A stretch of 64,000 nucleotides of DNA from Idiomarina abyssalis (lineage in GTDB: Bacteria > Pseudomonadota > Gammaproteobacteria > Enterobacterales > Alteromonadaceae): positions 372,001 to 436,000 of the forward strand of contig NZ_FPBE01000001.1 in the NCBI RefSeq assembly GCF_900116625.1. Reading direction: 5' to 3'. A program made the translations under genes and the position numbers. The notes under the pieces are model-generated. The model was not told where the DNA came from. It was given only the letters and a program-made list of their open reading frames with translations, and did no database searches. How positions within the stretch are numbered: position 1 is the stretch's first letter; every line of letters begins with the position of its first letter. Shown here piece by piece: positions 46,157 to 55,839 of this stretch.

Positions 46157-47326
46157 ATGTTTATCGATTTTTTTCAAACTCTGCGTCGGCATGGGCTTAA
46201 AACCAGCATTACCGAATGGCTGGATTTGCTCAGCGCAATGAAGGCTAACTTGGCTTTCGCCGATGTCGAGCAGTTTTATTATTTGTCCCGGCTTATTCTG
46301 GTCAAGGACGAGTCTCATTATGACAAGTTTGATCGTGCGTTCAGCGAGTATGTGGATAAGGTTGCTAAGGTCGATGTGACCGATAAGATACCTAAGGACT
46401 GGCTGGAAAACGCACTGAAACGAAACTTAAGCGAAGAAGAAAAGAAAAAGGTACAGCAACTTGGTAGTCTGGATGAGTTAATGAAAACCTTTCACGAACG
46501 CTTAAAGGAACAACAGAAGCGTCACCAGGGAGGCTCGAAATGGATTGGTACCGGAGGAACATCGCCCTTTGGAGCTTATGGTTACCATCCCGGAGGTATT
46601 CGAATAGGCCAGGATGGCAATCGTAATCGAAGTGCGGCCAAGGTGTGGGATAAACGCGAGTTTCGTGACCTTGATGATAACGCCAGACTGGAACAACGCG
46701 GCTTTCAGATGGCTCTTAGAAAGCTAAGACAATTTGCGCGCACTGGCGCGGCTAGCGAACTTGACTTAAAAAGCACCATTGAAGCTACGTCAAAAAAAGG
46801 TGGTTTACTTGATCTGAAGTGGCAGTCTGAGCGACATAATGCGGTTAAAATTATTTTGTTGCTGGATGTTGGTGGGTCAATGGATGATTATGTTTATCAA
46901 TGTGAGCAATTGTTCACGGCGTTAAAAAATGAGTTTAAGCATTTGGAGTTGTTCTATTTTCATAACTGCGTTTATGAAGGTGTCTGGCGCGAGAACTCCA
47001 GACGTCGGCAGGAGCAAATTCCGACGGAGCAGTTAATTCAGACATATGGCGAGGACTACAAGTTGCTGTTTGTCGGAGATGCGACAATGGGTCCGTATGA
47101 AATTGCATACCCCGGAGGCAGTGTTGAACATTGGAATGAAGAGCCCGGCGAAGCCTGGATGAACCGTTTAACTCAGCACTTCGAAAAAGTGGCCTGGCTC
47201 AACCCGCAGCCTGAAGAGCATTGGCGGTATTACATGTCGGTGCGGATGATAAATGATTTAGTCGGAGGCAGAATGTACCCGCTGACTCTTGACGGTCTGG
47301 AACGGGCAATAAGTGGCATAAAATGA
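46157..47326 (+). CDS. CoxE-like VWA-domain protein
   Basis: 389 residues with an N-terminal helical region, a Gly-rich linker (HQGGSKWIGTGGTSPFGAYGYHP) and a C-terminal VWA/CoxE domain: ILLLDVGGSMDDYVYQCEQLF. The MIDAS DxSxS core has Gly in the first Ser place (DVGGS), common in this branch. Works with the MoxR ATPase, probably in metal or complex assembly. Overlaps the phospholipase D gene by 4 bp (ATGA). Confidence 0.9.
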   Translation: MFIDFFQTLRRHGLKTSITEWLDLLSAMKANLAFADVEQFYYLSRLILVKDESHYDKFDRAFSEYVDKVAKVDVTDKIPKDWLENALKRNLSEEEKKKVQQLGSLDELMKTFHERLKEQQKRHQGGSKWIGTGGTSPFGAYGYHPGGIRIGQDGNRNRSAAKVWDKREFRDLDDNARLEQRGFQMALRKLRQFARTGAASELDLKSTIEATSKKGGLLDLKWQSERHNAVKIILLLDVGGSMDDYVYQCEQLFTALKNEFKHLELFYFHNCVYEGVWRENSRRRQEQIPTEQLIQTYGEDYKLLFVGDATMGPYEIAYPGGSVEHWNEEPGEAWMNRLTQHFEKVAWLNPQPEEHWRYYMSVRMINDLVGGRMYPLTLDGLERAISGIK

Positions 47327-48717
47327 CTCCTTTACTGGCGGCCTCTGCCGATAATAAGTTTCAGTTTCTAAGCGATGCGCATCGGGCGCTTATTGCCAGA
47401 GTCCGTTTAATACGTGAGGCAAAATACCATATTGCTTTGCAATACTATTTGTGGCGCCCGGATAGTAGCGGCCTGACACTGCTAAAGGAGTTGCTAGACG
47501 CTGCCGAGAGGGGCGTGCGCATTGATTTGTTGTTGGATGATTTACACAGCAAACCGTTGGAGCCGCTATTACGAGATTTATCTTCCCGAACCAATTTTAC
47601 GATTAAACTCTTTAACCCGTTTAGACATCGCCGTTGGCGCTGGCTTAACTGGCTTACCGACTTTAAGCGAATGAACCGTCGAATGCACAATAAGGCCTTA
47701 CTGGTCGATGGAAAAGTTGGCATTGTAGGTGGGCGTAACGTTGGTAATGAGTATTTCGGCACCCATGCCGGTCAACTCTTTTCCGATCTTGATGTTATTG
47801 CCAAAGGTGAGGTTGTTAATAAGCTTCTTGAGGACTGGCAACACTACTGGAATTGTCATTTGTCGGTGCCGGTCAGTTCAATAAAGTCGAGCAATCAGAA
47901 ACGACTATTTGAGGATATTTGGTCCGGATTCCAAAAGCGCCCTGAACTTCAGGATTTAAAGCAGTTTGTTCTGTCGGACGAACATTTGAATAATTTTTCG
48001 GACAAAGACTCCGAGCGTTGGTATGAAGCGCCTGCCATTGTGGTCAGTGATGACCCTTTAAAGGCTCAGTTGAATAGCAAGCCGCAACGGCTGGTTACGC
48101 AACAACTAGCAAAGACATTGGGCTCAGCGCAGCATTCAATTGTGATGGTTTCTCCCTACTTTGTCCCGACACCCGCTGGTGTTAAAGAACTCGAGAATTT
48201 GTCAGAGCAGGGGGTTAAGGTTCGGGTCCTGACTAATTCGTTAGCAGTAACCGATGTGCCGGCAGTACATGCTGGTTACCAGCGTCATCGCCGACGCTTA
48301 TTACTGTCAGGGGTACAGCTATTTGAGTTGCGCCGAACAGAAGAGAAGCGTCTGCGCAAAGATGTCAGGCCATATTTTAGGCGCTCAGCCTCAAGTCTGC
48401 ATGCGAAAACAGTAGCCGTTGACGCTAAGAGAGTGTTTGTTGGTTCGTTTAATTTTGATCCGAGATCAGCTCAGATCAATACAGAATCAGGCTTGTTAAT
48501 CGAGTCGGTAGAGATGGCAGAACGAATTAACGCAATGTTTGAGCATGAATTACCGCTACGCACCTACGAAGCGAGGCTTAATCGTTTTTATAAGCTGTAC
48601 TGGCTGGATAAAAGTAAAATACCGGCACTGAGGCTTTATAAAGAGCCGGGGGCCGGTATTTGGCGGCGCTTGGCGGTCTGGTTAACCGCCCGTTTGCCGG
48701 TTGATCACTTGCTTTAA
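47323..48717 (+). CDS. Phospholipase D/cardiolipin synthase-family protein
   Basis: 464 residues with two HKD motifs: H122-N-K124 in RMHNKALLVDGKVGIVGGRN and H360-A-K362 in LHAKTVAVDAKRVFVGSFNFDPRS. No clear transmembrane anchor or signal sequence. It is a phosphatidyltransferase/phospholipase fold similar to cardiolipin synthases ClsB/ClsC. The 4-bp overlap with a CoxE-like gene is an unusual association for this enzyme. Confidence 0.9.
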   Translation: MTPLLAASADNKFQFLSDAHRALIARVRLIREAKYHIALQYYLWRPDSSGLTLLKELLDAAERGVRIDLLLDDLHSKPLEPLLRDLSSRTNFTIKLFNPFRHRRWRWLNWLTDFKRMNRRMHNKALLVDGKVGIVGGRNVGNEYFGTHAGQLFSDLDVIAKGEVVNKLLEDWQHYWNCHLSVPVSSIKSSNQKRLFEDIWSGFQKRPELQDLKQFVLSDEHLNNFSDKDSERWYEAPAIVVSDDPLKAQLNSKPQRLVTQQLAKTLGSAQHSIVMVSPYFVPTPAGVKELENLSEQGVKVRVLTNSLAVTDVPAVHAGYQRHRRRLLLSGVQLFELRRTEEKRLRKDVRPYFRRSASSLHAKTVAVDAKRVFVGSFNFDPRSAQINTESGLLIESVEMAERINAMFEHELPLRTYEARLNRFYKLYWLDKSKIPALRLYKEPGAGIWRRLAVWLTARLPVDHLL

Positions 48718-48718
48718 A

Positions 48719-50533
48719 CTACAGTTGCTGAGCAACCCAACGTTTCACCTTGCGCTCCAGTACGGTAAGTGGAACAGCACCGTCCTCAAGAACCACACGG
48801 TGGAAAGCTTTAATATCAAAGTTATTACCCAGCTTTCTCTCAGCATCGCGACGGAGTTCGCTAATTTTTAGCTGACCAATTTTATAGGCCAGTGCCTGAC
48901 CGGGTAACGCCATAAAGCGCTCGGCCTCTGATACCGCACGAGCCTCTGCAACCGGAGCATTGTCATACATGTAATCTAATACTTGTTGACGACTCCAGCC
49001 TTTAGCGTGAATTCCTGTATCAACGACTAAGCGTATAGAGCGCCACAATTCTGCAGCCAGTTGTCCGAAACGCTGGTAAGGGTCATCGTAGAGACCCATA
49101 TCGTAACCTAAAGCTTCTGAGTATAATCCCCAGCCTTCAGTGTAGGCAGTTTCCCGGCCGAACTTCCGGAACCGGGGTAAGTCTTCCAGTTCCTGCTGAA
49201 TGGATATCTGGAAATGATGACCCGGCGCTGCCTCGTGCAGGAATAGAGCTGTTTTTGCCCAACTTGGACGCGATGGCAAGTCGTAAGTGTTCAGATAGAA
49301 AATTGCAGGTCGCGAGTTATCGGTGGGCGCGGCCTGGTAGGAACCTGAACTTGCCGATTGCTCACGAAACTCCTCGACTTTACGCACTTCGTACTCAGCC
49401 TGAGGGAAGATATCGAAGAGCTCGCCAACGACTTCATCAACAGTACCTCGCAAGGACCGGTAGTCTTCGACCATTTCGTCTCTGCTATCGTAAATGAATT
49501 GTTCGTCGTTCGTCATGAAGTCAAAGAAGGCCTGTAAGTCGCCTTCAAAGTTTGTTTCCTCCATGATGTCGCGCATTTCACCGTGAATACGGGCAACTTC
49601 ATCCAAACCAATATTGTGAATACGATCAGCGCTTAACTCAGTTGAAGTGTTAGCCTTAATTCTATACTCATACCACTCAGTACCGCCGGGCAACTGACCC
49701 AAGCCAAAACTGTCTGTACGAGTCTCTGGTAAATATTCATTACTGAGATAATCACTGAGTTTTTGATAAGCAGGCATGACGGTATTGGCGATAACATCGC
49801 GGTATTCTTTACGAATTGCTTCGGCGTCTGTACTTGCTATGTCCTCAGGTAAGTCTTTAACCGGGCGCCAAAAAATGCTTTGCGTAACGTCTTCGGTAAT
49901 TTGTGCGTCAATTTGGGGAATGGCTTTCTCGATTAAAACGCGCGGCTGGACAATGTCTTGTTTAACGCCAATTTTCATATTCTCAATAGCTTGCTCGAAA
50001 AGTCGCGGAATTTGCTTCATGCGACTGGCCCATGCGCGGTAGTCTTCTGCTGTATTGAATGGTTGAGCCGACGTGCCAGAGCCAAGCATTGCCAGGCGAC
50101 CGGCGATATTATAAAACTGGTTGATAGGTAACAAATGCTCAGGATATTGAGCGCCCTCAATGGCCAGTTCCCTGTTTCGCTTGAAGATTTCATAACTGAT
50201 CCGCTCTGAGCGGGGGAGCTGCTCGGCATTGATGCCTTTAATTTTCTCTAAGTAGCTTTTTTCTAAAGCGAGTAATTCTTCAAGATGCTCTTCTGAATAG
50301 AAGTTCGGCAATTCATCATTATATTGATTGTCCCCAATATAAGTCGCTAATAACGGGTTTAGTTTCAGTTGTTCGTCAAAGTAGTTCTTATAAATCTCCT
50401 GGAGTTGTTCGGTTTGAGAGGTTTGTTTAACTGAGCTTGTTTGACTGTCTGATGCTGTTTCCGTCTGTTGTGGCTGGCCACAACCAGCCAATAGTAGTGA
50501 TAATGAAATAGCGAGAGTGGTTTTGTTCATCAT
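48719..50533 (-). CDS. DUF885 lipoprotein
   Basis: 604 residues. Lipobox LLLAGC at residues 13-18, then a large helical metalloprotease-like body. The motif FLHEAAPGHHFQISIQQE is the HExxxxH signature of DUF885, with the Glu partner further on (YTEGWGLYSEALGYDMGLYDDP). These proteins are predicted zinc peptidases. Probably anchored in the outer or inner membrane facing the periplasm. Convergent with the phospholipase D gene. Confidence 0.9.
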   Translation of the reverse strand: MMNKTTLAISLSLLLAGCGQPQQTETASDSQTSSVKQTSQTEQLQEIYKNYFDEQLKLNPLLATYIGDNQYNDELPNFYSEEHLEELLALEKSYLEKIKGINAEQLPRSERISYEIFKRNRELAIEGAQYPEHLLPINQFYNIAGRLAMLGSGTSAQPFNTAEDYRAWASRMKQIPRLFEQAIENMKIGVKQDIVQPRVLIEKAIPQIDAQITEDVTQSIFWRPVKDLPEDIASTDAEAIRKEYRDVIANTVMPAYQKLSDYLSNEYLPETRTDSFGLGQLPGGTEWYEYRIKANTSTELSADRIHNIGLDEVARIHGEMRDIMEETNFEGDLQAFFDFMTNDEQFIYDSRDEMVEDYRSLRGTVDEVVGELFDIFPQAEYEVRKVEEFREQSASSGSYQAAPTDNSRPAIFYLNTYDLPSRPSWAKTALFLHEAAPGHHFQISIQQELEDLPRFRKFGRETAYTEGWGLYSEALGYDMGLYDDPYQRFGQLAAELWRSIRLVVDTGIHAKGWSRQQVLDYMYDNAPVAEARAVSEAERFMALPGQALAYKIGQLKISELRRDAERKLGNNFDIKAFHRVVLEDGAVPLTVLERKVKRWVAQQL

Positions 50534-50552
50534 TTTAAGTACCTGCTTGCAG

Positions 50553-51428
50553 TTATAAACGGTTCAAAGGGACTTTTAGGTAAACAGTACCATTACTTTC
50601 TGCCGGGGGCATTTGACCCGCACGAATATTAACTTGAATGGAAGGAATGATAAGTCGCGGCATATCCAGTGTTGTATCGCGCTCTTCTCTCCATTTTACA
50701 AACTGTTCTTCGCTGGCTTGTCCGCCGACATGGATGTTGTTTTGTTTTTGTTCTTGTATCGTGGTTTTACATTGATGCTCGCGCCCCTCGGGAGGGTAGT
50801 CGTGGCAAATGTAAACGTCCGTTGTACCGTCCAGTTGGAAAAGCTTTTGAATAGACTGATACAAAGTATTGGCACTGCCTCCGGGGAAGTCACAGCGAGC
50901 AGTTCCTACGTCCGGGTTAAATAATGTATCACCCACAAAGACTTTGTTTTCATTCACAACGTAAGCGATATCAGCAGGTGTGTGGCCTGGTGTATGTATT
51001 ACACGGAAACTCATTGACCCCACCTGAAAGGTCTCTCCGTCACTTAACAGTTTATCGAAGTGCTCTCCATTAGGTAAAAACTCTTTTTCAAGATTATAGA
51101 CCTGCTTAAATATTTTTTGCACATCCGTAATATGCTCGCCGATGGCAATAGGCGCATTAAGTTGCTTTTTTAAAAAAGGAGCGGCACTTAAGTGGTCAGC
51201 GTGCGCATGCGTTTCCAGTATCCAGGCAACATCTAGACTGTTTGTGTGAACAAAGTCTAAAATGCGTTGTGCGCCGTTAGTACAGGTTTTACCCGAGGGG
51301 TAATCAAAGTCGAGCACAGGGTCGATAATAACGGCATCTTTTTCATCCGAATCAAAGACAACGTAACTGAAGGTTTCGCTGTCGTTATCAAGAAAAGCTT
51401 CAACGTTTATTGAGTTATGCTTGTTCAT
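50553..51428 (-). CDS. Metallo-beta-lactamase-fold hydrolase (persulfide dioxygenase/glyoxalase II-like)
   Basis: 291 residues. Zinc motif THAHADHLSAA, second-site GDTLFNPDVGTARCDFPGG and C-terminal CHDYPPEGREH. The pattern resembles the ETHE1/Blh sulfur-dioxygenase subgroup more than GloB; a rhodanese domain is absent. Overlaps the diguanylate cyclase gene by 4 bp, on the same strand. Activity is inferred. Confidence 0.85.
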   Translation of the reverse strand: MNKHNSINVEAFLDNDSETFSYVVFDSDEKDAVIIDPVLDFDYPSGKTCTNGAQRILDFVHTNSLDVAWILETHAHADHLSAAPFLKKQLNAPIAIGEHITDVQKIFKQVYNLEKEFLPNGEHFDKLLSDGETFQVGSMSFRVIHTPGHTPADIAYVVNENKVFVGDTLFNPDVGTARCDFPGGSANTLYQSIQKLFQLDGTTDVYICHDYPPEGREHQCKTTIQEQKQNNIHVGGQASEEQFVKWREERDTTLDMPRLIIPSIQVNIRAGQMPPAESNGTVYLKVPLNRL

Positions 51429-54337
51429 GGTTTTGACTCCATTCGGTTGCGACCGGCACTTTTTGCCTGATAAAGAGCCTGATCAGCTGCAACGAGTAAA
51501 CCAGCATGATCAGCATAGTGAAAACTACTGGCAACACCAATACTAACGGTAATCTTCATGTCTTCAACAAGATCGTCGAATGGTGTTGCAGCTATTCGCT
51601 CACGCATTCGTTCACTGGCTTCCTTAGCGACTTCAAGCTCAGAGTTCGTAATTAATACGGCAAACTCTTCACCGCCCCAACGAGCGACATAATCAATGTC
51701 TCTGATCTCATCACGCAGTACATCCGCGATTCTTACCAACACCTTATCGCCGACAGTATGTAAGTAATGGTCGTTGACATCCTTAAAGTAGTCGACATCA
51801 AGGATAGCTAAACTTAAATAGGTTCCGTCGCGTCTGCAGCGACTCAGCTCATGTTGCAGGCGTTCATCAAAGGCGCGCCGGTTTCCAAGATTCGTTAATG
51901 GATCCTGCCGTGCCATGGTCTCTAAGTCAGCTGTTTTCTCTTTAACCATTTTTTCCAGTCGCAGCCGTGTCTGGTTATGCTGGTTAAGGCGTGCTTTTAC
52001 GCCAACCAATGCTAAAAGCGCAACAGCTAAAGAGGCAACAATCCAAAACCATGCCTGCATCCAGATATGAGCCGACTGCCGGAAAGCAAAATAGTCGGGT
52101 TGACTCCATTGGCCACCGGGATACCTGGCCCGAACCTGAAAGATATAATCGTTGGCCGGCAAGGTCGTGTACTCTGCAGAGTTAAGAGAGTTTTTATTCA
52201 CCCAATTTTCGTCAAAGCCAACCAGGCGTACCTGATAGTCAATTTGTTCGGCCATAAGATAACCGGGAGCAACAAATTCGAACACGATTCGGTCCGTTTC
52301 AGCACTCAGTTTCTCTCCGAAGATGACTGTTTCACCGTCGGCTTTTACTGACTCAATATTAACCTCAGGAGGAAGGTTGCCAATTTCCGTAATCGTTTTC
52401 GGATCAACCTCTGAAACTCCATTGCTGGTTGCTAGCCAAATACTGCCATCGCGGGCCTGGAGCATGGATGGACCACCACTGTTTATTTGAGCGCTCTCAA
52501 GACCGTCGACTTCACTGAAGCGCTGAACATTAAGTTTGTCTGCCTGTCCTGCTAAGACTTTAGTAAAAGAATCATGTTCAATCATCACTGGGCCACGGTT
52601 TGAACCCAGCCAGAGATTACCATTGCCGTCGAAAGTCACGGACATAAAGTTATCAAAGGGCAAGCCTTGGTCACGGTTGAAAATTTTCCAAGTGTTCTTA
52701 CTAAGGTTATGAGCAATAAGTCCGCGATCGGTTGCCATCCATAGGTAACCAGAATGCTCGGTAACATGAAAAGCCAGTTCGGCATTGTTCAGTTCGGTTA
52801 AGTTAACAGGAGTGATTTGGTAATCGAATGCATCATTTTTAGCGACGATATTAATACTAACCACACCACGCGCTGAACCAGCCCAAAGCCTGCCTGTTTT
52901 ATCGAGATGTAACGAGGTCGTATAATTATTGGTTAAACCATCTTCTTGAGAAATATGTTGGGATACCCATTGCCCTTCGGAGTTTTGGTACAAATGCGTA
53001 ATGCCCAAAGGTGTAGCCAGGAATTTCCCCAGTTTAGGGTCAAGCTCAATTTGACGAATTTCGTCCGCTTTTAATAAGTTATTAGTGTCAAAGTGCCGGA
53101 CAATTCTCTCTCCGTCCCAAATATAAAGGCCGTCAGTGTATGTTCCGATGTGGAGTTGTTGCGTATCATCATACGCCAGTGACAATACCGACTGCTCGTT
53201 TAATGGGGTGTCGGGAGCCAGGGCAGAAACTCCCGTTTCGTCTACAACTGAAACACCATTGCTGGAACCAACGATGATTTCACTTTTGTCACTTTCTGCT
53301 AAGGCTCTGATATAGTTACCTGTAAGCCCGTCTTTTTTTGTATAAGTCGAAAAAAGTGCATCTCTGAACTGAACCAGTCCACCGTGAGTTGAGACCCAAA
53401 AGCTGCCTTCTCTGTCTTGAATAATATCCAATACATGATTATTAGGCAGACCTTCGCTGGTATCGAAAATTTCTATACCGTATTTATCGCTAATGCGAAT
53501 GAGCCCGTCCCGATAGGTTCCCAGCCAAAGTTGCTTGTCAGGTGACTGAAACAGGGTACTGATTCTTCTGTCAATTTCGGGAAGTGTACGCTCGAACTCG
53601 GTATTTACCTTTTGCTGATACAACCCATTTTCCGTGCCTACCAGTAAAGTACCGTTTTGCAGTTCAAGTAGGGCGGTGACTAACCGCTCCGGAATGGCAG
53701 TAATAGTTTCAAAGCGAGCCTGACCAACTTTTTTTACCTGAAGCCCTTTATTGGTGGCTGCCCACAAGTTGCCCTGGCTGTCGACCAGCGACTCATAGAC
53801 AAACATGGAATTCAGACCATGGTTAGTCGTAAATTGTGCGGTGCGTTGATTGTTTTTATAAACGAGCAAGCCAAGCTCTGAAGTTGAGACCCAAAGGTTG
53901 CAGTTATCATCAGTAAATAAGTGGTTTACAAAAGGTGGAGTGGATTCAAGTGCTTCCCAGTGTCCATCATAGAAACGAGCAATTCCGCCCCGGCTACCGG
54001 CCACATAAATGCTGCCATCGCAATGGCTGTAGGCTGCGGTATACATGCCTATATCAGGTAAACCGGTTTCTCGTAAATTATCGTAGATATCGAAACGACG
54101 ACCATTAAAGCGGGCAGGCCCTTGCCAGGTTGCTAACCAAAGGTAGCCTTTATTATCCTGAATGAGTTCATTAACCGAGTTGTGGGGTAATCCATCACGC
54201 GTTTCCCAGTGTCGAATTAAATAATCGGTTAGTGGGCTTTGCTCATTATTAGTGCCGCCTGAATTAACCGCAGCGGTTATCCCGGGTGAATTAAGGCAAA
54301 AGAATGCAGTCAGCAACAAAAACAGTGTGTACTTCAT
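51425..54337 (-). CDS. Two-component-propeller diguanylate cyclase
   Basis: 970 residues. Signal peptide, then a periplasmic beta-propeller of repeated Reg_prop blades (for example GLPHNSVNELIQDNKGYLWLAT and GLPNNHVLDIIQDREGSFWVST), a Y_Y_Y-type beta-sandwich (about 680-770), one transmembrane helix near 785-805, a coiled coil, and a C-terminal GGDEF domain with GGEEF near residue 888. RDID five residues before it is a product-inhibition I-site. It makes c-di-GMP in response to a periplasmic ligand, possibly a polysaccharide product, as for propeller sensors in Bacteroidetes. Confidence 0.93.
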   Translation of the reverse strand: MKYTLFLLLTAFFCLNSPGITAAVNSGGTNNEQSPLTDYLIRHWETRDGLPHNSVNELIQDNKGYLWLATWQGPARFNGRRFDIYDNLRETGLPDIGMYTAAYSHCDGSIYVAGSRGGIARFYDGHWEALESTPPFVNHLFTDDNCNLWVSTSELGLLVYKNNQRTAQFTTNHGLNSMFVYESLVDSQGNLWAATNKGLQVKKVGQARFETITAIPERLVTALLELQNGTLLVGTENGLYQQKVNTEFERTLPEIDRRISTLFQSPDKQLWLGTYRDGLIRISDKYGIEIFDTSEGLPNNHVLDIIQDREGSFWVSTHGGLVQFRDALFSTYTKKDGLTGNYIRALAESDKSEIIVGSSNGVSVVDETGVSALAPDTPLNEQSVLSLAYDDTQQLHIGTYTDGLYIWDGERIVRHFDTNNLLKADEIRQIELDPKLGKFLATPLGITHLYQNSEGQWVSQHISQEDGLTNNYTTSLHLDKTGRLWAGSARGVVSINIVAKNDAFDYQITPVNLTELNNAELAFHVTEHSGYLWMATDRGLIAHNLSKNTWKIFNRDQGLPFDNFMSVTFDGNGNLWLGSNRGPVMIEHDSFTKVLAGQADKLNVQRFSEVDGLESAQINSGGPSMLQARDGSIWLATSNGVSEVDPKTITEIGNLPPEVNIESVKADGETVIFGEKLSAETDRIVFEFVAPGYLMAEQIDYQVRLVGFDENWVNKNSLNSAEYTTLPANDYIFQVRARYPGGQWSQPDYFAFRQSAHIWMQAWFWIVASLAVALLALVGVKARLNQHNQTRLRLEKMVKEKTADLETMARQDPLTNLGNRRAFDERLQHELSRCRRDGTYLSLAILDVDYFKDVNDHYLHTVGDKVLVRIADVLRDEIRDIDYVARWGGEEFAVLITNSELEVAKEASERMRERIAATPFDDLVEDMKITVSIGVASSFHYADHAGLLVAADQALYQAKSAGRNRMESKP

Positions 54338-54473
54338 AAGTCATCTATTTTTTAAACAATATTATTGGATGGTATGTTGTCGCCGCACGGGTTGCAATAA
54401 CTCAAAAGCCGGCAATCTAAAATATAAGTTAACGAGTACAATACTTAGATACAATAATTTAACGGAGTAATAA

Positions 54474-55523
54474 ATGACAAAAGCCTACGCTGCACAATCT
54501 GAAACTTCTGAATTGGCGCCTCATGCTATTGAACGACGTGAGCTGCGTGCTGATGATGTTGCAATAGAGATTACCTATTGTGGCGTTTGTCACACGGACA
54601 TTCATTACGCCGAAAACGATTGGGGTGGCACCATTTACCCAGTTGTGCCCGGTCATGAGATAATCGGTAAAGTCACGGCCGTAGGCGATAATGTTAAGGA
54701 CTTCAGTGTGGGAGACACTGTTGGTGTTGGCTGTATGGTTGACTCGTGCCGCGAGTGCTCTTCTTGTGAAAAGGGTCTGGAGCAATATTGCCTTAACGGG
54801 ATGGTACCAACCTATAACGGAGAAGACTTGCACGATAAAAGCATTACTTATGGTGGTTACTCAGAGAAGATAGTCGTCAGTGACCGCTTTGTAGTGCGGG
54901 TGTCAGAAAAACTGGATCCGGCAAAAGCCGCGCCACTTCTGTGTGCCGGTATTACAACCTATTCACCATTGCGCCACTTTGGTGTGCAAAAAGGGCACAA
55001 GGTAGGTGTCATCGGCATGGGTGGCCTGGGACATATGGGCGTTAAATTTGCTAAAGCCATGGGAGCTGAAGTCACTATTTTTACGCGCTCAGAAAGCAAA
55101 GTGTCCGAAGCTAAAAAGCAAGGCGCAGATCATGTGATTATCTCAACTGATGATAAACAAATGGAAGCGGCAGCAGAGACCTTCGATTTTTTACTGGATA
55201 CCGTGCCGGTACAGCATGATCTCAATCCGTACATTAACTGTTTGAAAGTCGATGGTACGCACATTCTAGTGGGTCTGTTAGAGCCGGTTGACCCTGCATT
55301 ACAAGCCGGAGCGCTGGTGATGAAACGCCGGGTACTTGCTGGCTCCTTAATTGGTGGCATTCCTGAAACACAGGAAATGCTCGACTTCTGTGCCGAACAC
55401 TCTATTCATTGCGATGTTGAAATGCTGGATATCCAGAACATCAACGATGCCTTTGTACGGATGAAAAAAGGTGATGTGAAGTATCGATTTGTAATTGATA
55501 TGGACTCGCTAAAGCAGTCTTAG
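54474..55523 (+). CDS. Zinc alcohol dehydrogenase, cinnamyl-alcohol/YahK type
   Basis: 349 residues. GVCHTD (catalytic Zn), GHEIIGKV, structural zinc cysteines in CMVDSCRECSSCEKGLEQYC and NAD(P) motif GVIGMGGLGHMGVKFAKAMG. The arrangement is that of the CAD family, close to E. coli YahK, an NADPH aldehyde reductase. SD ACGGAG before the ATG. Confidence 0.93.
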   Translation: MTKAYAAQSETSELAPHAIERRELRADDVAIEITYCGVCHTDIHYAENDWGGTIYPVVPGHEIIGKVTAVGDNVKDFSVGDTVGVGCMVDSCRECSSCEKGLEQYCLNGMVPTYNGEDLHDKSITYGGYSEKIVVSDRFVVRVSEKLDPAKAAPLLCAGITTYSPLRHFGVQKGHKVGVIGMGGLGHMGVKFAKAMGAEVTIFTRSESKVSEAKKQGADHVIISTDDKQMEAAAETFDFLLDTVPVQHDLNPYINCLKVDGTHILVGLLEPVDPALQAGALVMKRRVLAGSLIGGIPETQEMLDFCAEHSIHCDVEMLDIQNINDAFVRMKKGDVKYRFVIDMDSLKQS

Positions 55524-55535
55524 TGAGTAAATAAA

Positions 55536-55565
55536 TTGACCACGCTTTGTCGGGCGTGGTCTAAT
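55536..55565 (+). promoter_or_regulatory. Sigma-70 promoter of lysC, within a hairpin
   Basis: TTGACC (55536-55541) and TCTAAT (55560-55565) are spaced 18 bp. The interval holds an 8-bp perfect inverted repeat GACCACGC (55538-55545) / GCGTGGTC (55554-55561), which overlaps both hexamers. Transcription would start near 55572, at the 5' edge of the riboswitch. Confidence 0.6.
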
Positions 55566-55569
55566 TTGC

Positions 55570-55745
55570 ACAAAGAAGAGGTGCGTACACCAGGAACTTT
55601 CGAACTTAGGTTGCCAAAGCCGGATTTGAGTCGAAGGGGAGGGGTATTACGCCGAGGTAGCATAGTCATTTGGCGGCAATGTTGCCGGTTGCAGGGTTTG
55701 AACACCCACAACTGTCACCTTCAGGGTGGAGAGCTTCTGGTGTTT
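55570..55745 (+). ncRNA. Lysine riboswitch (L box)
   Basis: The leader reads AAGAAGAGGTGCG near 55573, GAAGGGGAGGGG then ACGCCGAGG near 55636-55660, GGTTGCAGGGTTTGAACACCC near 55690 and GGTGGAGAGCTTCTGG near 55727-55742. These blocks match the lysC leader of E. coli (AGAAGAGGCGCG, GGGGGTGCATCGCCGAGG, GGTGGAGCACTTCTGG). It binds free lysine in mRNA and represses lysC. Short ORFs in this stretch are not genes. Boundaries are approximate. Confidence 0.88.
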
Positions 55746-55800
55746 GCATTTGCCTATTGGCTATTAAGTTAATCTCGCCACTTACTCTGCAAAACCTGAG

Positions 55801-55835
55801 TTCTCCGAACACTTATGTTGTTATGTTCAGGAGAA
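55801..55835 (+). promoter_or_regulatory. SD-sequestering hairpin of lysC
   Basis: TTCTCCGAAC (55801-55810) pairs with GTTC-A-GGAGAA (55825-55835), a 10-bp stem with one bulged A. The 3' arm is the ribosome-binding site (AGGAGA) of lysC. It is the natural OFF-state expression platform for the lysine riboswitch at the level of translation. Confidence 0.65.
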
Positions 55836-55839
55836 AACT

